64,000 bases of DNA from Halobellus salinus (GCF_014646875.1 NZ_BMOC01000008.1:1-64000); one strand, 5' to 3'; counted from the stretch's first letter, positions 33,965 to 43,389 are shown. Numbers and translations are program-made. Notes: a model not told the origin generated them from the letters alone.

Positions 33965-34152
33965 TCCGAGTCCCCGTCGGCGCCGCCGGACTGCGTCCAC
34001 TCCAGATCTCGGGGCTCACGCCCCAGCTGGTAGTTTTTCTCGGCTTTCGAGTCTTTGAAGTGGAGAACCGTTCCGTCGTTTTTCACGAGCATCGTCCCCG
34101 TGCCGGGCTCGATCTCCTCGCCGGTGAAATCGCAGGTTCGTGTTTCGACCAT
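33961..34152 (-). CDS. rpl24e: Ribosomal protein eL24
   Basis: 63 residues. Normal archaeal short form. [19 protein letters not shown] has the first Cys of the usual zinc knuckle, but only this Cys is seen, so the knuckle looks incomplete. [18 protein letters not shown] is the family core. Start one base after the rps28e stop codon. Confidence 0.93.
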   Translation of the reverse strand: MVETRTCDFTGEEIEPGTGTMLVKNDGTVLHFKDSKAEKNYQLGREPRDLEWTQSGGADGDSE

Positions 34153-34153
34153 G

Positions 34154-34378
34154 CTATCGGCCTCCGATGGAGTCGGCGTCGCGCTGGGTCTCCCGGAGCT
34201 GGAGGATGTCGCCCTGCCGGACCGGTCCCAGGACGTTCCGTGTGATGATCCGGCCCTGGTCCGAGCCCTCGCGGATGCGACACTTGACCTGCATCGCTTC
34301 GCCGTGCATCCCCGTCTTGCCAACGACCTCGATGACCTCGGCGGACGTGGAGTCGCTGGCGGTCTCTTCTGCGCTCAT
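34154..34378 (-). CDS. rps28e: Ribosomal protein eS28
   Basis: 74 residues. OB-fold protein of the 30S head. Core [19 protein letters not shown]-like region (family VIEVVGKTG then [19 protein letters not shown]) is intact, ending LRETQRDAD. Located 6 bp after the rpl7ae stop and 1 bp before rpl24e, the common archaeal order. Confidence 0.95.
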   Translation of the reverse strand: MSAEETASDSTSAEVIEVVGKTGMHGEAMQVKCRIREGSDQGRIITRNVLGPVRQGDILQLRETQRDADSIGGR

Positions 34379-34384
34379 CGTGGC

Positions 34385-34747
34385 TTACCGGAGTTCCTCA
34401 ACCTTGCCGGCGATGTCCTCGACGTCCCCTTCGGCGTCGCCGGCGTCAACGATGGCAGCGGCGGCCGAGCCGACTTCGAGGCCCGCGGCGCGGCCGACCT
34501 CGTCTTGGGTCTCGATGAAGACGTACGCGATGCCCTTCTCGTCTGCGAGTTCGGGGAGATGCATCACGATCTCTTCGGGGGAGACATCTTCCGCGATCAA
34601 GACGAGTTCGGCGGTGCCGCGCTCGACGGCTTTGGTTGTCTCGTTGGTTCCTTTCTTTACTGTACCCGTGTCTCGGGCGACCTCAAGCGCCTCGAGGGCG
34701 TCCTCTGCGAGGTCGGCCGGAACGTCGAATTCTACGTAGACTGACAT
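34385..34747 (-). CDS. rpl7ae: Ribosomal protein eL8 (L7Ae)
   Basis: 120 residues. Binds kink-turns in 23S rRNA and is shared with box C/D and H/ACA RNPs and RNase [21 protein letters not shown] (about 33-52) is the kink-turn-binding signature, and the [10 protein letters not shown] tail is acidic. First gene of the rpl7ae-rps28e-rpl24e-ndk operon, transcribed from the region 34748-34880. Confidence 0.97.
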   Translation of the reverse strand: MSVYVEFDVPADLAEDALEALEVARDTGTVKKGTNETTKAVERGTAELVLIAEDVSPEEIVMHLPELADEKGIAYVFIETQDEVGRAAGLEVGSAAAAIVDAGDAEGDVEDIAGKVEELR

Positions 34748-35032
34748 TGGTGTTCACCTCTCCTGCTCGCGGGCTCGACTGCCCCGCCGGAACCGCGGCG
34801 CGTCCCTATCGGCGAGGAGCATCATCAACCCCGGGCAGGCTGTAGACAGGATTTGCTCGGGACGGCATAAAAGCGCTTTCAATGGCGGTCTGGCGTGGGA
34901 CGCCGACACACGGGAGCACCAGGCAGCAACGGCCACGTTCCCGGCGTCGCGAGAGAGGCAGCAACGGCCACGTTCCCGGCGTCGCGAGGCCCGAGCGCAA
35001 CCCCCTTACCCCGTGCGGTCGACGGGAGTGGT
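34748..35032. promoter_or_regulatory. Divergent promoter region of rpl7ae and tmcA
   Basis: 285 bp. The rpl7ae promoter lies on the minus strand (GACGGCATAAAAGCG at 34861-34875 gives a CGCTTTTATG box read toward rpl7ae, leaving a leader of about 95 nt). Toward tmcA there is a CCCTTACC sequence near 35011-35018 but no clear TATA. A 35-bp tandem repeat fills 34921-34990. Confidence 0.5.
34921..34990. repeat. 35-bp tandem repeat upstream of tmcA
   Basis: AGGCAGCAACGGCCACGTTC begins at 34921 and again at 34956, period 35, two copies. It lies 43 bp before the tmcA ATG. A stretch resembling its start (CACCAGGCAGC) precedes it. Reading-frame extension upstream of tmcA runs through it but is not coding. 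Confidence 0.85.
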
Positions 35033-37333
35033 ATGAACGTCGCCGGGCTGGCCGGAGCCCTTCGGACGGCGGCCGAACGGGCCGACCATCGGCGGGTGCT
35101 CGTGCTCGCTGGGGATCGGGACGCCGGCATCGACGCCGCGTTCGACGCCGTCGAGGGCGCGGGCGTGTCCGGCGATGACGTCACGGTCGTCACGACCCGC
35201 GAGGGGTTCCGGTTCGAGCGGGTCCCGCCGCAGCGTGCCGACCGGCTGCTCGGGACGACCCGGGAGGTCGTCGTCTGCGACGCCCACGAGGGCTTTTCGC
35301 CGAACGTGGTCGGTCAGTTGGTGGGCGTCGTCGACGGCGGGGGGCTGTTCGTGCTGCTGACGCCCCCGCTCGAGGCGTGGCCCGACCGTGTGGGATCGTT
35401 CGACGACTCGCTGGCTGTCCCGCCGTTCGGCGTCGGCGACGTCGGTGGCCGGTTCCGGGAACGGCTGGTGGACACCCTCCGGACGCATCCTGGTGTCGCT
35501 GTCGTCGATGTCGACGCCGGAGAGATCGAACGCCGGGGCGAGGTCGAGAGGTCGCCGCCGGTCCGGGCGTCGACGACGACGCCCAAAGCAGCGGTGCGGC
35601 GGTTCCCGACCGCGGCGTACGAGGCGTGCGTGACCGCAGATCAGTCGCGGGCGCTCCACGCACTGGAGTCGCTGGACGCCGCGGACGGGACCGCTCCGGC
35701 CGCAGTCGTCGTTGAGGCGGACCGCGGACGGGGGAAATCGAGCGCTGCGGGGTTGGCCGCGGGATCGCTCGCGGCTGCGGGTCGCGATGTCCTGGTCACC
35801 GCGCCGGCGCGCCGGAGCGCGGCGGAGGTCTTCGACCGGGCAGCGGCGGTGCTGTCGGAACTGTGCCAGCTCGACCACCGGAGCGAGGGGGCGATCGCGA
35901 CCGACGCCGGCGGCCGGATTCGGTTCCGGGAGCCGGGAGCGGCCACGAGGCTGCCCGGAGGCCCGGACGTCGTACTGGTCGACGAGGCCGCGGCGCTCTC
36001 GGTCCGCCGGCTCTCGTCGTTTCTGGCCGCCGACGCGGTCGGGTTCTTCACCACAGTCCGCGGCTACGAGGGTTCGGGGCGGGGGTTTTCGGTCCGGTTC
36101 AGGGATCAATTGGCCGACGCCGACCACGACCTGACGGGCATATCGCTGTCGGAGCCGGTCAGGTACGCGCCGGGAGACCCGGTGGAATCGTGGGCGTTCC
36201 GCGCGCTGCTTCTGGACGCACGGCCCCCGGTCACCCCGCTTGTCGCCGACCCGTCGCCGTCGTCGGTCACCTACGAGGCGCCGTCGGCAGCCGACCTCGC
36301 GGCCGACGAGCATCGCCTCCGGGAGGTGTTCGGGCTCTTGGTGATGGCTCACTACCGAACCGAGCCGGACGACCTAGCGCGGGTGCTCGACGCGCCGAAC
36401 CTCCGGGTCCGGACGCTGGAGCACGGCGGTCACGCCGTGAGCGTCGCGCTGCTCGCCCGCGAGGGTGGGCTCGATAGCGACACCAGAGAGTCGATGTACG
36501 AGGGCGATCGGGTCCGCGGGAACATGCTCCCCGACGTGCTCACGAGCCAACTCCGCGACGAGGCCGCGGGTGCGCCGGTTGGGTGTCGAGTCGTCCGGAT
36601 CGCCACCCACCACGCCGCACGGTCGCGGGGGCTGGGGTCGGAGCTGCTCGCCCGGATTCGCGGAGAGTTCGACGGTGACACCGACTACCTCGGGGTCGGG
36701 TACGGCGCGACCCCGGAGCTCGTGGACTTCTGGGCGGCGAACGGCTACCGGACGGTCCACCTCTCGACCACCAGAAACGACGCGAGCGGGGAGTACTCAG
36801 CGCTGATGATCGACCCGCTCTCCGAGGCGGGCGAGTGTCTCGCGCGGCGCCACGCCCGGTGGGTCCGGCGCCGACTCCCCGGCCAGCTCCCGGATCAGCT
36901 CCGCGACGCCGACCCCGACGTGGTCCGTGGGGTGCTGTCGGCGTGCGACGCGGGTGATCCCCCCAACCTCACCGACCGGGAGTGGCGGGTCGTCGTGGGT
37001 GTCGCCGCCGGTCCCGGGCAGTACGCCACCGCGCCGGCACCGTTCCGTCGGCTCGCGGTCGCGGCATTGACACGGACGCCCGCCGGTGACGGGGGCAACG
37101 ACAGTAGTAGCGCCGGGCCGCCCGAGGACGTGCTGACGCCGCGTGCGGAGCGGCTGCTGGTGCGGAAGGTGCTCCAGGGCCACCCCGCCGACGAGGTGGC
37201 CGCGGAACTCGACTACGCCTCCGAGCGCACCTGCCTCCGGGCGTTGGGGTCGGCGTACGACGCGCTCGTCGACCGCTACGGCGGTGACCTCGGCGTGGTG
37301 ACGCGGGAGCGCGACCGGTTCGAGGGTGAGTAA
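35033..37333 (+). CDS. tmcA: tRNA(Met) cytidine acetyltransferase
   Basis: 766 residues from MNVAGLAGALRTAAERADHR. N-acetylates cytidine, making ac4C in tRNA and other RNAs with acetyl-CoA and ATP. Domains: N-terminal region (1-170), RecA-like helicase with EADRGRGKSS (about 226-235) as Walker A and DEAAALS as motif II, a GNAT domain around CRVVRIATHHAARSRGLGSE (acetyl-CoA loop), and a C-terminal tRNA-binding end. Length is typical of archaeal TmcA/NAT10. Long upstream in-frame extension is repeat DNA and not part of the protein. Confidence 0.93.
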   Translation: MNVAGLAGALRTAAERADHRRVLVLAGDRDAGIDAAFDAVEGAGVSGDDVTVVTTREGFRFERVPPQRADRLLGTTREVVVCDAHEGFSPNVVGQLVGVVDGGGLFVLLTPPLEAWPDRVGSFDDSLAVPPFGVGDVGGRFRERLVDTLRTHPGVAVVDVDAGEIERRGEVERSPPVRASTTTPKAAVRRFPTAAYEACVTADQSRALHALESLDAADGTAPAAVVVEADRGRGKSSAAGLAAGSLAAAGRDVLVTAPARRSAAEVFDRAAAVLSELCQLDHRSEGAIATDAGGRIRFREPGAATRLPGGPDVVLVDEAAALSVRRLSSFLAADAVGFFTTVRGYEGSGRGFSVRFRDQLADADHDLTGISLSEPVRYAPGDPVESWAFRALLLDARPPVTPLVADPSPSSVTYEAPSAADLAADEHRLREVFGLLVMAHYRTEPDDLARVLDAPNLRVRTLEHGGHAVSVALLAREGGLDSDTRESMYEGDRVRGNMLPDVLTSQLRDEAAGAPVGCRVVRIATHHAARSRGLGSELLARIRGEFDGDTDYLGVGYGATPELVDFWAANGYRTVHLSTTRNDASGEYSALMIDPLSEAGECLARRHARWVRRRLPGQLPDQLRDADPDVVRGVLSACDAGDPPNLTDREWRVVVGVAAGPGQYATAPAPFRRLAVAALTRTPAGDGGNDSSSAGPPEDVLTPRAERLLVRKVLQGHPADEVAAELDYASERTCLRALGSAYDALVDRYGGDLGVVTRERDRFEGE

Positions 37334-37540
37334 CGCCTGGTGCCCGGCGACCGAGGCGCTGTCGGCGGCCACACGGAGGTTTATACGCGAATCCGCGACC
37401 ACTGCCCCTGTGACGTAGCTCCCGTCCCGCATCGTCTCGCGGGTGTCCGGCACGCCGGTGCGGGGGTCGAAGTGCCGGCTGTTCGCTATGTCGTCCCACG
37501 ATCCCGGCGGGTTCTTCGGGGTCGGGGCCCACGGTCCGGT

Positions 37541-38020
37541 ATGGAACCCCTCGTCTGGGTCGGACTCGCGCTGGTCGCCGCGGGGGTCGTCGGGTCGGTC
37601 CTGCCGCTGGTGCCCGGCGGGCTGCTCTCCGTGGCCGGCGTCCTCATCTACTGGTGGTCGATGGGGTACGCCGAGCCGTCGGTACTCCTCGTCGCGACGC
37701 TCGTGGCTGTGGGATTGGTGGCGACGCTCGTCGACTACGCTGGCGGCGCGATCGCCGCCCGGGCCGGGGGTGCCTCGCTTCTGACGACCGCCGTGGCGGT
37801 CCTCGTGGGGCTCGTTCTGCTACTGGTCGCCGGCCCGGTCGGCTTCCTGGTCGGACTCGCCGCGACCGTGTTCGTTGTCGAGTTCGCCCAGCACGCCGAC
37901 GCCGAGGCAGGGCTTCGGGTCGCGCTGTACGCCACGGTCGGGGTGTTGGCGTCGACCGTCGTCCAGGTGCTCATGACCGGGTCGATCCTGGTCGTGGTCG
38001 TCATCGTCGCGGTTGTGTGA
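37541..38020 (+). CDS. DUF456-type membrane protein
   Basis: 159 residues from MEPLVWVGLALVAAGVVGSV. Five or six hydrophobic segments covering almost the whole protein, with LPLVPGGLLSVAGVLIYWWS and a short polar stretch QHADAEAGLR. Matches the small integral membrane family DUF456 (function unknown). The 207-bp gap after tmcA has a GGTTTATACG box at 37379-37388 but 150 bp from the start codon. Convergent with the alpha-glucosidase gene. Confidence 0.75.
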   Translation: MEPLVWVGLALVAAGVVGSVLPLVPGGLLSVAGVLIYWWSMGYAEPSVLLVATLVAVGLVATLVDYAGGAIAARAGGASLLTTAVAVLVGLVLLLVAGPVGFLVGLAATVFVVEFAQHADAEAGLRVALYATVGVLASTVVQVLMTGSILVVVVIVAVV

Positions 38021-38055
38021 ACCGAGCTCCGTAACGAGTTCTCGGTCGTCTTCGG

Positions 38056-39753
38056 CTACGGCGACTCCGACGGACCCGATCCCCGGGGCTCGGTCTCGTA
38101 CAACCGCGCCTCGTAAGGCCGGAGGTCGACCGCCCCGTCGGGCGACTCCGGCACGTCCTCGTGGTTTCCTAAGAGCAGCGACGCCGACCCGTCGAGGGGG
38201 CCGAGGTCGATGGCCCGGTCGTCGGCCGAGAAGTTGATCACGACGACGACCCGCCGGTTATCGCCGGTCCGGGTGTAGACGAACAGCTGCTCGTCGTCGG
38301 GGTAGTGGAGGTTGTAGCGCCCCGAGACCAGCGGCGGCGTCGACGCGCGGAGTTCGATCAGCCGGCGATAGTAGGCGAGTACCGACGGCGACTCCGACCG
38401 CTCGCGGGCGACGTTGACCTCGGGGTAGTCGTCGTTGACCGGGAGCCACGGGTCGCCGTCAGTGAACCCGGCGTTGGGCGAGTCGTCCCACTGGACGGGC
38501 GTCCGGGCGTTGTCGCGGGAGCGGTACTCCACGACGTGGCGGATGGCGTCGTAGTCCTTGACCACGCCACCGTCGATGAGTTCCCGCACGTTCCGGACCG
38601 AGTCGACGTCCGCGACATCGTCGAGGGACGCGAAGGTGCTGTTTGTCATCCCGATCTCCTGGCCCTGGTAGACGAACGGCGTCCCCCGGAGGGTCAGGAT
38701 GATCGTCGCAAGCGCGGTGGCGGACTCGTACCGATACCGCTCGTCGTCGCCGAACCGGGAGACGCTCCGGGGCTGGTCGTGGTTCTCGAAGAAGAGTGTG
38801 GTCCACCACTCCTCGTCGAGGCCCCGTTGCCACCGGTCGAGGATGGACTTCAGCTCCGGGAGGCGCCACTCGCCGATATCCCACCGTCCCCGGTCGCCGA
38901 AGTCGAGTTCCACATGCTCGAAGGGAAACACCAGGTCGAGCGGGCCGTCGCCGGTGTACTCGCTCGCGGTTTCGAGGTCGAGCTGGGGCATCTCTCCGAC
39001 CGAGACGGTGTCGGTGCCCGCGAACACCTCGTCGTGCATCTCCCCGAGGTACTCGAAGATCCGGGGGCCGTCAACGAAATGCTCGCTCCCGACCCACTCC
39101 CCACTCGGATCGCCGTCCGGGAGCCCCTCGGCCTTCGAGAGGAGGTTGACGACGTCGAGCCGGTAGCCGTCGACACCCTTCTCCAGCCACCAGTTCATCA
39201 CGTCGTAGATCTCTTCTCGGACCCGGGGGTTCCGCCAGTTGAGGTCCGGCTGGTTCGTATCGAAGAGGTGGAGGTACCACGCCCCCCGCTCGTCGTCGTA
39301 CTCCCACGCGGAGCCGCCGAATGCCGACTCCCAGTTGTTCGGGGGGGCCTCGGGATCGCCCTCGCGCCAGACGTAGTAGTCGCCGTGCTCCCCCTCGGGG
39401 GTCGAACGGGACTGCCGGAACCACTCGTGTTCCGAGGAGGTGTGGTTCGCCACCATATCCATCACCAGCCGGATGTCGCGGTCGTGGAGCCCCTCCAGCA
39501 GGCGCTCCCAGTCGGCCGTCGTCCCGAACCCCGAGTGGATCGCCCGGTAGTCGCTGACGTCGTACCCGTTGTCGTGCTGCGGCGACTCGTAGACCGGACT
39601 GAGCCAGACAGCGTCGATCCCGAGATCGTCGAGGTGGTCCAGTCGCTCGATGATCCCGGGAATATCGCCGACTCCGTCGCCGTCGGAGTCGTTGAAGCTC
39701 CGCGGGTAGATCTGATACACGACCGCGTTCTTCCACCAGGGGAGTTCGCTCAT
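38056..39753 (-). CDS. GH13 alpha-glucosidase/oligo-1,6-glucosidase
   Basis: 565 residues from MSELPWWKNAVVYQIYPRSF; upstream in-frame codons are basic and not coding. Hydrolyses alpha-glucosidic bonds of short malto- or isomalto-oligosaccharides in the cytoplasm. Regions of GH13: DMVANHTSSEH (region I), GYRLDVVNLLS (nucleophile Asp), VGEMPQLD (acid Glu), FFENHDQPR (transition-state Asp). A C-terminal beta domain ends YEARLYETE. No sugar transporter is nearby. A TATTAATTG-type box at 39924-39932 (minus) is 170 bp upstream. Confidence 0.95.
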   Translation of the reverse strand: MSELPWWKNAVVYQIYPRSFNDSDGDGVGDIPGIIERLDHLDDLGIDAVWLSPVYESPQHDNGYDVSDYRAIHSGFGTTADWERLLEGLHDRDIRLVMDMVANHTSSEHEWFRQSRSTPEGEHGDYYVWREGDPEAPPNNWESAFGGSAWEYDDERGAWYLHLFDTNQPDLNWRNPRVREEIYDVMNWWLEKGVDGYRLDVVNLLSKAEGLPDGDPSGEWVGSEHFVDGPRIFEYLGEMHDEVFAGTDTVSVGEMPQLDLETASEYTGDGPLDLVFPFEHVELDFGDRGRWDIGEWRLPELKSILDRWQRGLDEEWWTTLFFENHDQPRSVSRFGDDERYRYESATALATIILTLRGTPFVYQGQEIGMTNSTFASLDDVADVDSVRNVRELIDGGVVKDYDAIRHVVEYRSRDNARTPVQWDDSPNAGFTDGDPWLPVNDDYPEVNVARERSESPSVLAYYRRLIELRASTPPLVSGRYNLHYPDDEQLFVYTRTGDNRRVVVVINFSADDRAIDLGPLDGSASLLLGNHEDVPESPDGAVDLRPYEARLYETEPRGSGPSESP

Positions 39754-39960
39754 GGTTGTGTCCTGAACCGGGAGTGTGAGGCGGCGCCGCCGGGGGTCGA
39801 CCGCTGACGGCCAGGAGTGAAGCGTGGTTCGAACCACAGTCGGTCGCGGCGACGAAACGCCGGCTGCGACCGGAGAAGTTCGACACCGAGCCCGGTTCGT
39901 TACTCCGAGCGTACCAGCCATCTCGTATTAATTGTTGTGAGAAGCACTCCAGGGAGAGTA

Positions 39961-39982
39961 CACTCTCTTCGGGGAGAGAGTG
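39961..39982. promoter_or_regulatory. 8-bp hairpin upstream of the alpha-glucosidase
   Basis: CACTCTCT (39961-39968) pairs with AGAGAGTG (39975-39982) across a 6-nt loop, directly after a GGGAGAGTACACTCTC segment that forms a second, overlapping inverted repeat. It lies between the glucosidase promoter and the usp stop codon, so it may be an operator for the former or a terminator of the latter. Confidence 0.4.
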
Positions 39983-40035
39983 TGGCAGTCACGCCAGCAG
40001 CTGTCAAAAAACGGGGGCGTCGGTCGAACCCCGCT

Positions 40036-40494
40036 CTACGCGGCGCGGACGAACGTCACCGGGCAGGAGGATTCGAGCATAACTTCCTGGGCGGTCGACC
40101 CGAAAAGCGCCTTGCCGGCGGGCGACCGGCCACGGCCGCCGAGGACGACCATATCCGCGTCAACCTCGTCGGCGAGTTCGGCCAGTCGCCGGCCCTGGGA
40201 CGCGCCGTTGCTGAGCCGGCCGGAGGTTGTGACCTCAACGTCGGAGGTGGCGAGCGTCTCACCGAGGTCACGGACGGCGGCCTTCCGCTCGGCGATGACA
40301 CTCGGGGTCACCTCGCTGTCGTCGGTGAAGTTCAGCCGATTGCGTGCGTTCTCGTACTCCTCGTCGTCGAACACGTGCGCCAGGACGATTTTCGCGTTCG
40401 ATGGGTCGGCGATGTCCGCGGCCGTGGCTGCGAGTCGATCCGCTACGTCTTCGTCCCCGCTTTCGGCGGCGAGAACGATCGTTTCTAAGCTCAT
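40036..40494 (-). CDS. Universal stress protein (UspA family)
   Basis: 152 residues. Single Usp domain: MSLETIVLAAESGD, KIVLAHVFDD and the C-terminal ATP-binding loop VLGGRGRSPAGKALFGSTAQ (G-2x-G-9x-G-S/T, residues about 118-137), which suggests an ATP-binding member. Ends EVMLESSCPVTFVRAA. Promoter: AT-rich TAAATTTAC (minus strand, about 40532-40540). Monocistronic. Confidence 0.93.
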   Translation of the reverse strand: MSLETIVLAAESGDEDVADRLAATAADIADPSNAKIVLAHVFDDEEYENARNRLNFTDDSEVTPSVIAERKAAVRDLGETLATSDVEVTTSGRLSNGASQGRRLAELADEVDADMVVLGGRGRSPAGKALFGSTAQEVMLESSCPVTFVRAA

Positions 40495-40632
40495 ACACGA
40501 ACGGAAGAGCCGATCAGGCTTAACTCTTCCGTAAATTTACTCTATCTGTAGTAATTATTTATCGGACGGGGAAGCAACACACCGGGTTGTGACGACGGTG
40601 GAATTATATCTATCCTGATCATACACCGCCGC

Positions 40633-41124
40633 GTGAGCGTCAACGTTGAGACACGGGTGGATGATCTCGGATCCACGGAGCACGCGTCGGACGCGTGGGA
40701 CCTGAAAGAACGGATCCGGGAGAGAGAGGAGGTACTCAAGCAGCGCCGGTCGTTTTTTATCGACGCCTACCGCCGGGCACGGGACCACCTCCTCTTCGTG
40801 GAGGATGACCTCGTGGGGTTCGCGTCGGTCCGCCGCGACGGCTACATCCTCTTTCTCGGCGTTGCGCCCGAACACCGCAGCGAGGGCCACGGCAAGCGCC
40901 TCGTCGCCGCCGCGCTTCAGGATCACGACTCGGTCTCGTGTCACGCCCGCGCGACCAACGAGTCGGCGCTGTCGTTCTACGAACACCTCGGGTTCGACGT
41001 CGAGCGGCGGATCACCGGCTACTACGAGGACGGTGGGGACGCCTACTACCTCCGCTTGGGCGATGGGTCGTCGCTCCGCGGACGGTTCGCCGACTTTTTC
41101 CGCCGATCGGTGGTCGGCGAGTGA
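40633..41124 (+). CDS. GNAT-family N-acetyltransferase
   Basis: 163 residues from a GTG. ATTATATC at 40600-40607 sits about 26 bases upstream, so the start is well supported. GNAT fold with the acetyl-CoA loop VAPEHRSEGHGKRLVAAALQ (about residues 76-95) and the ESALSFYEHLGFD end typical of RimI-like enzymes. An N-terminal segment of about 30 residues (helix REREEVLKQRR) is extra. Substrate unknown; protein N-terminal or small-molecule acetylation are both possible. Confidence 0.85.
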   Translation: MSVNVETRVDDLGSTEHASDAWDLKERIREREEVLKQRRSFFIDAYRRARDHLLFVEDDLVGFASVRRDGYILFLGVAPEHRSEGHGKRLVAAALQDHDSVSCHARATNESALSFYEHLGFDVERRITGYYEDGGDAYYLRLGDGSSLRGRFADFFRRSVVGE

Positions 41125-41227
41125 CGCCTCGCGTGTCGGACGCTGACGACCCGGCGACGGACGCGCTGGCGGATTCAACTACCGGTTCGCCTCCGCGGTC
41201 CGGCACGCCGGCGGACTAACCGATCGC

Positions 41228-42076
41228 TCAGACGCTCTGGACGCCGTTGTCGGTGATCACCTCGTCCGCTAGTTCCACAGGGGTCGCGTCGTAGGCGGGG
41301 TTCTCGATGACGACATCCTCAATCGGCTCCAGCGAGATCTCCCCCGGCGGCCGGATCTCGTTTTCGAAGACGAACCCGCTGTCGACGATCTTCGCCGCTG
41401 ACCCCACCACCGTCACCGGGACGTCGAGGTGGGCCGCGGTAGCGACAATCGGGTACGTCCCCACGCGGTTGTAGAGGGTATCGTCGACGATGCAGTCCAT
41501 CCCGATCACGACCCGGTCGCACTCGGCGAGGAACGATCCGGCCGCACCGTCAACCAGCAGGTGCGGTTCGACGCCATCGATCCCGGCGAGTTGGCGCGCA
41601 CACTTCCGACCGAGGTACCGCGGCCGGGCTTCGGTCACGTACGCCGTGAGGTCGGCGCCGTCGTCGACCGCCCCCTCAACCGCCTCCAACACTGTCGAGG
41701 AGAAGTCGTGCGTGAGGAAGGCGTCGCCGTCCTCGAACGTCGGGGCGGCGCGTCTGGCCGCGCGAGATTTGCCCTGGCGGACGTCCTCGACGACACGATC
41801 TGTGACCTCCTCGAGCAGCGCCTTCGATTCCTCGGCGGTGTCTTTCCGGTCGATGACGTTGACAAGAACGGTCTGCATGGCGTTGAACAGCGACGCGTGG
41901 GAGGGGTTCGCCCGCTTCAACGCGCTGGCGTTGCGCTCGAGGTCGCGCTCGAACTCCTCGACGGTGGCGTGATCGCGGTCGAGCAGTTCCGAGAGCGCCC
42001 GCGTCGCCTTGACCGCGACGACCGAGGAACTGTGTGTCTGCATCTCCTGGATCTCCGCGATCGTCTCGTCGATCAT
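41228..42076 (-). CDS. Ribose-1,5-bisphosphate isomerase
   Basis: 282 residues from MIDETIAEIQEMQTHSSSVV. eIF2B-alpha-like isomerase (e2b2): helical N-terminus to about residue 110, then RPRYLGRKCARQLAGI, the catalytic Cys/Asp region VIGMDCIVDD and VVGSAAKIVDS. It converts ribose 1,5-bisphosphate to ribulose 1,5-bisphosphate, feeding type III Rubisco in the archaeal AMP (pentose bisphosphate) pathway. Other isomerases of the family act on methylthioribose phosphate, but the GKCARQL...GMDC pattern favours this one. No deoA or rbc gene lies in the window. Confidence 0.87.
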   Translation of the reverse strand: MIDETIAEIQEMQTHSSSVVAVKATRALSELLDRDHATVEEFERDLERNASALKRANPSHASLFNAMQTVLVNVIDRKDTAEESKALLEEVTDRVVEDVRQGKSRAARRAAPTFEDGDAFLTHDFSSTVLEAVEGAVDDGADLTAYVTEARPRYLGRKCARQLAGIDGVEPHLLVDGAAGSFLAECDRVVIGMDCIVDDTLYNRVGTYPIVATAAHLDVPVTVVGSAAKIVDSGFVFENEIRPPGEISLEPIEDVVIENPAYDATPVELADEVITDNGVQSV

Positions 42077-42251
42077 ACCGGAGAGTCGGCGACTCGGGGC
42101 AAAGTCCTTCCGGCAATACGGGTACGGCCCGGTTATCGCGGGTGCTCCCGAACCCATCGGAGTGCTGACTCCGGAAGTCCCGTCCGACTGCGGATGTCAG
42201 ATCGGCAATCGCGCACGCAACGGTCGCCAGCCGTCCTCGGTCGCCGCCGAT

Positions 42252-42554
42252 TCACTCCTCCGCGGACGCGTCGGATCCACCGTCGGCTTCTTTTGAGACC
42301 GCGTCGGGGTCCTCGCCGCCATCGCCGGCGTCGATCCATCGGGCGTAGACGAACACCCCGATCGCGACCAGGAACCAGACCACGGCGCCCACCCGAATCG
42401 CGAACTCCACGCGAGCGCCCCAGGTCGGGAGGGTCCGCGGGACCGAAAGCAGGGCGACAATCGGTGCGCCCACGACGATCGTGAGCACGAACGTGGTCTG
42501 CATCACCCACCCGTAGTCGACCCCATCGGGGTCAGACGTCTCGACCGGTTGCAC
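42252..42554 (-). CDS. Small haloarchaeal two-helix membrane protein
   Basis: 100 residues from a GTG (VQPVETSDPDGVDYGWVMQT). Two hydrophobic helices, TTFVLTIVVGAPIVALLSVP and IRVGAVVWFLVAIGVFVYAR, and an acidic tail of 30 residues. I recall DUF5822 with this N-terminal motif QPVETSDPDGVDYGWVMQTT, which fixes the start despite the GTG. Follows the alpha/beta hydrolase gene by 47 bp on the same strand. Function unknown. Confidence 0.75.
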   Translation of the reverse strand: MQPVETSDPDGVDYGWVMQTTFVLTIVVGAPIVALLSVPRTLPTWGARVEFAIRVGAVVWFLVAIGVFVYARWIDAGDGGEDPDAVSKEADGGSDASAEE

Positions 42555-42601
42555 GCCTCGGCCTTCGTCGGACAGCACAAATCGGTGCCGGTCGGCGTGC
42601 G

Positions 42602-43372
42602 TCAGGCGCGCGAGAGAAACCCGGAGAGTTCGCGGTTGAACGCCGCGGGCACCTCCAGCATCGCGAGGTGGGCGGCGCCGTCGACCGCGGTCACCTCGCA
42701 CTCGGAGAGCTCTTCACATAACTCCTCGTGGTAGTATGGCGGCGTGAGCCGGTCGTATGCGCCGACAAGCGCAAGCACCGGGACGTCAACACCGGAGAGT
42801 TGCCCCCTGAGGTCGACCCCGTGGGCGGTCTGGAGGTCGCGATCGAGGACGGCTGACCCCGTCTGCCGGAGCGCCGCGCGCGAAACGTTGAGGGTCTCCT
42901 TGTCGGCGTCGTGGAAGAGGTGGTCGGGTCTGTGGAGGAACTCAACGGCCCGCGGGAAGTCCGCAGAGACCCACTCCAGGAGGTCTTCCGGGACGGGGAG
43001 TCGGGGACCCACGCCGGCCAACACCGCGCCCGAGACGTCGAGGTCGCGCTCAACAAGCGCCGTGAGGGCGACCGCACCGCCCAGGGAGTTCCCGAGCAGG
43101 ACGTCCCCGCCGGCGGCCTCAGCGACCGCCACGACGTCGTCAACGTACGCCGACAGCGTCTCGTACCCCGGCTCGGCCGAGACGTCATCGCTCTCGCCGT
43201 GCCCGCTCAGATCGAGCGCAACGACCGGGTGGTCGGTCGCCACCGCCGACTGGGCGGTCCAGATGCGGTGGGAGCCGCCGCTGCCGTGGACCGCAAGCAA
43301 CCTGTGTCCGTCGCCCCCGCGGTCGAACGTCCGGTAGGCCGTGGTCCGGCCGTGGTGTGTGACAGTTTGCAT
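42602..43372 (-). CDS. Alpha/beta hydrolase
   Basis: 256 residues. Nucleophile elbow GNSLGG (Ser near 94), oxyanion motif HGSGGSHRIW (residues 29-38), Asp in LVGAYDRLTPP and His in VDGAAHLAML complete the triad. Similar to 3-oxoadipate enol-lactonase/epoxide-hydrolase-like proteins; substrate unknown. A GGTTTATGCGG promoter box (minus strand, 43394-43404) is about 26 bases upstream and lies at the edge of dispersed repeat copy B. Confidence 0.87.
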   Translation of the reverse strand: MQTVTHHGRTTAYRTFDRGGDGHRLLAVHGSGGSHRIWTAQSAVATDHPVVALDLSGHGESDDVSAEPGYETLSAYVDDVVAVAEAAGGDVLLGNSLGGAVALTALVERDLDVSGAVLAGVGPRLPVPEDLLEWVSADFPRAVEFLHRPDHLFHDADKETLNVSRAALRQTGSAVLDRDLQTAHGVDLRGQLSGVDVPVLALVGAYDRLTPPYYHEELCEELSECEVTAVDGAAHLAMLEVPAAFNRELSGFLSRA

Positions 43373-43389
43373 ACCGGTTCTTCGGGGAG

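Noticed and set aside
34895-35032. 46-residue N-terminal extension of tmcA
   Set aside because: It is translated through the 35-bp tandem repeat and is Arg-rich.
38305-39807. 500-residue plus-strand reading frame opposite the alpha-glucosidase
   Set aside because: Antisense of a complete GH13 enzyme.
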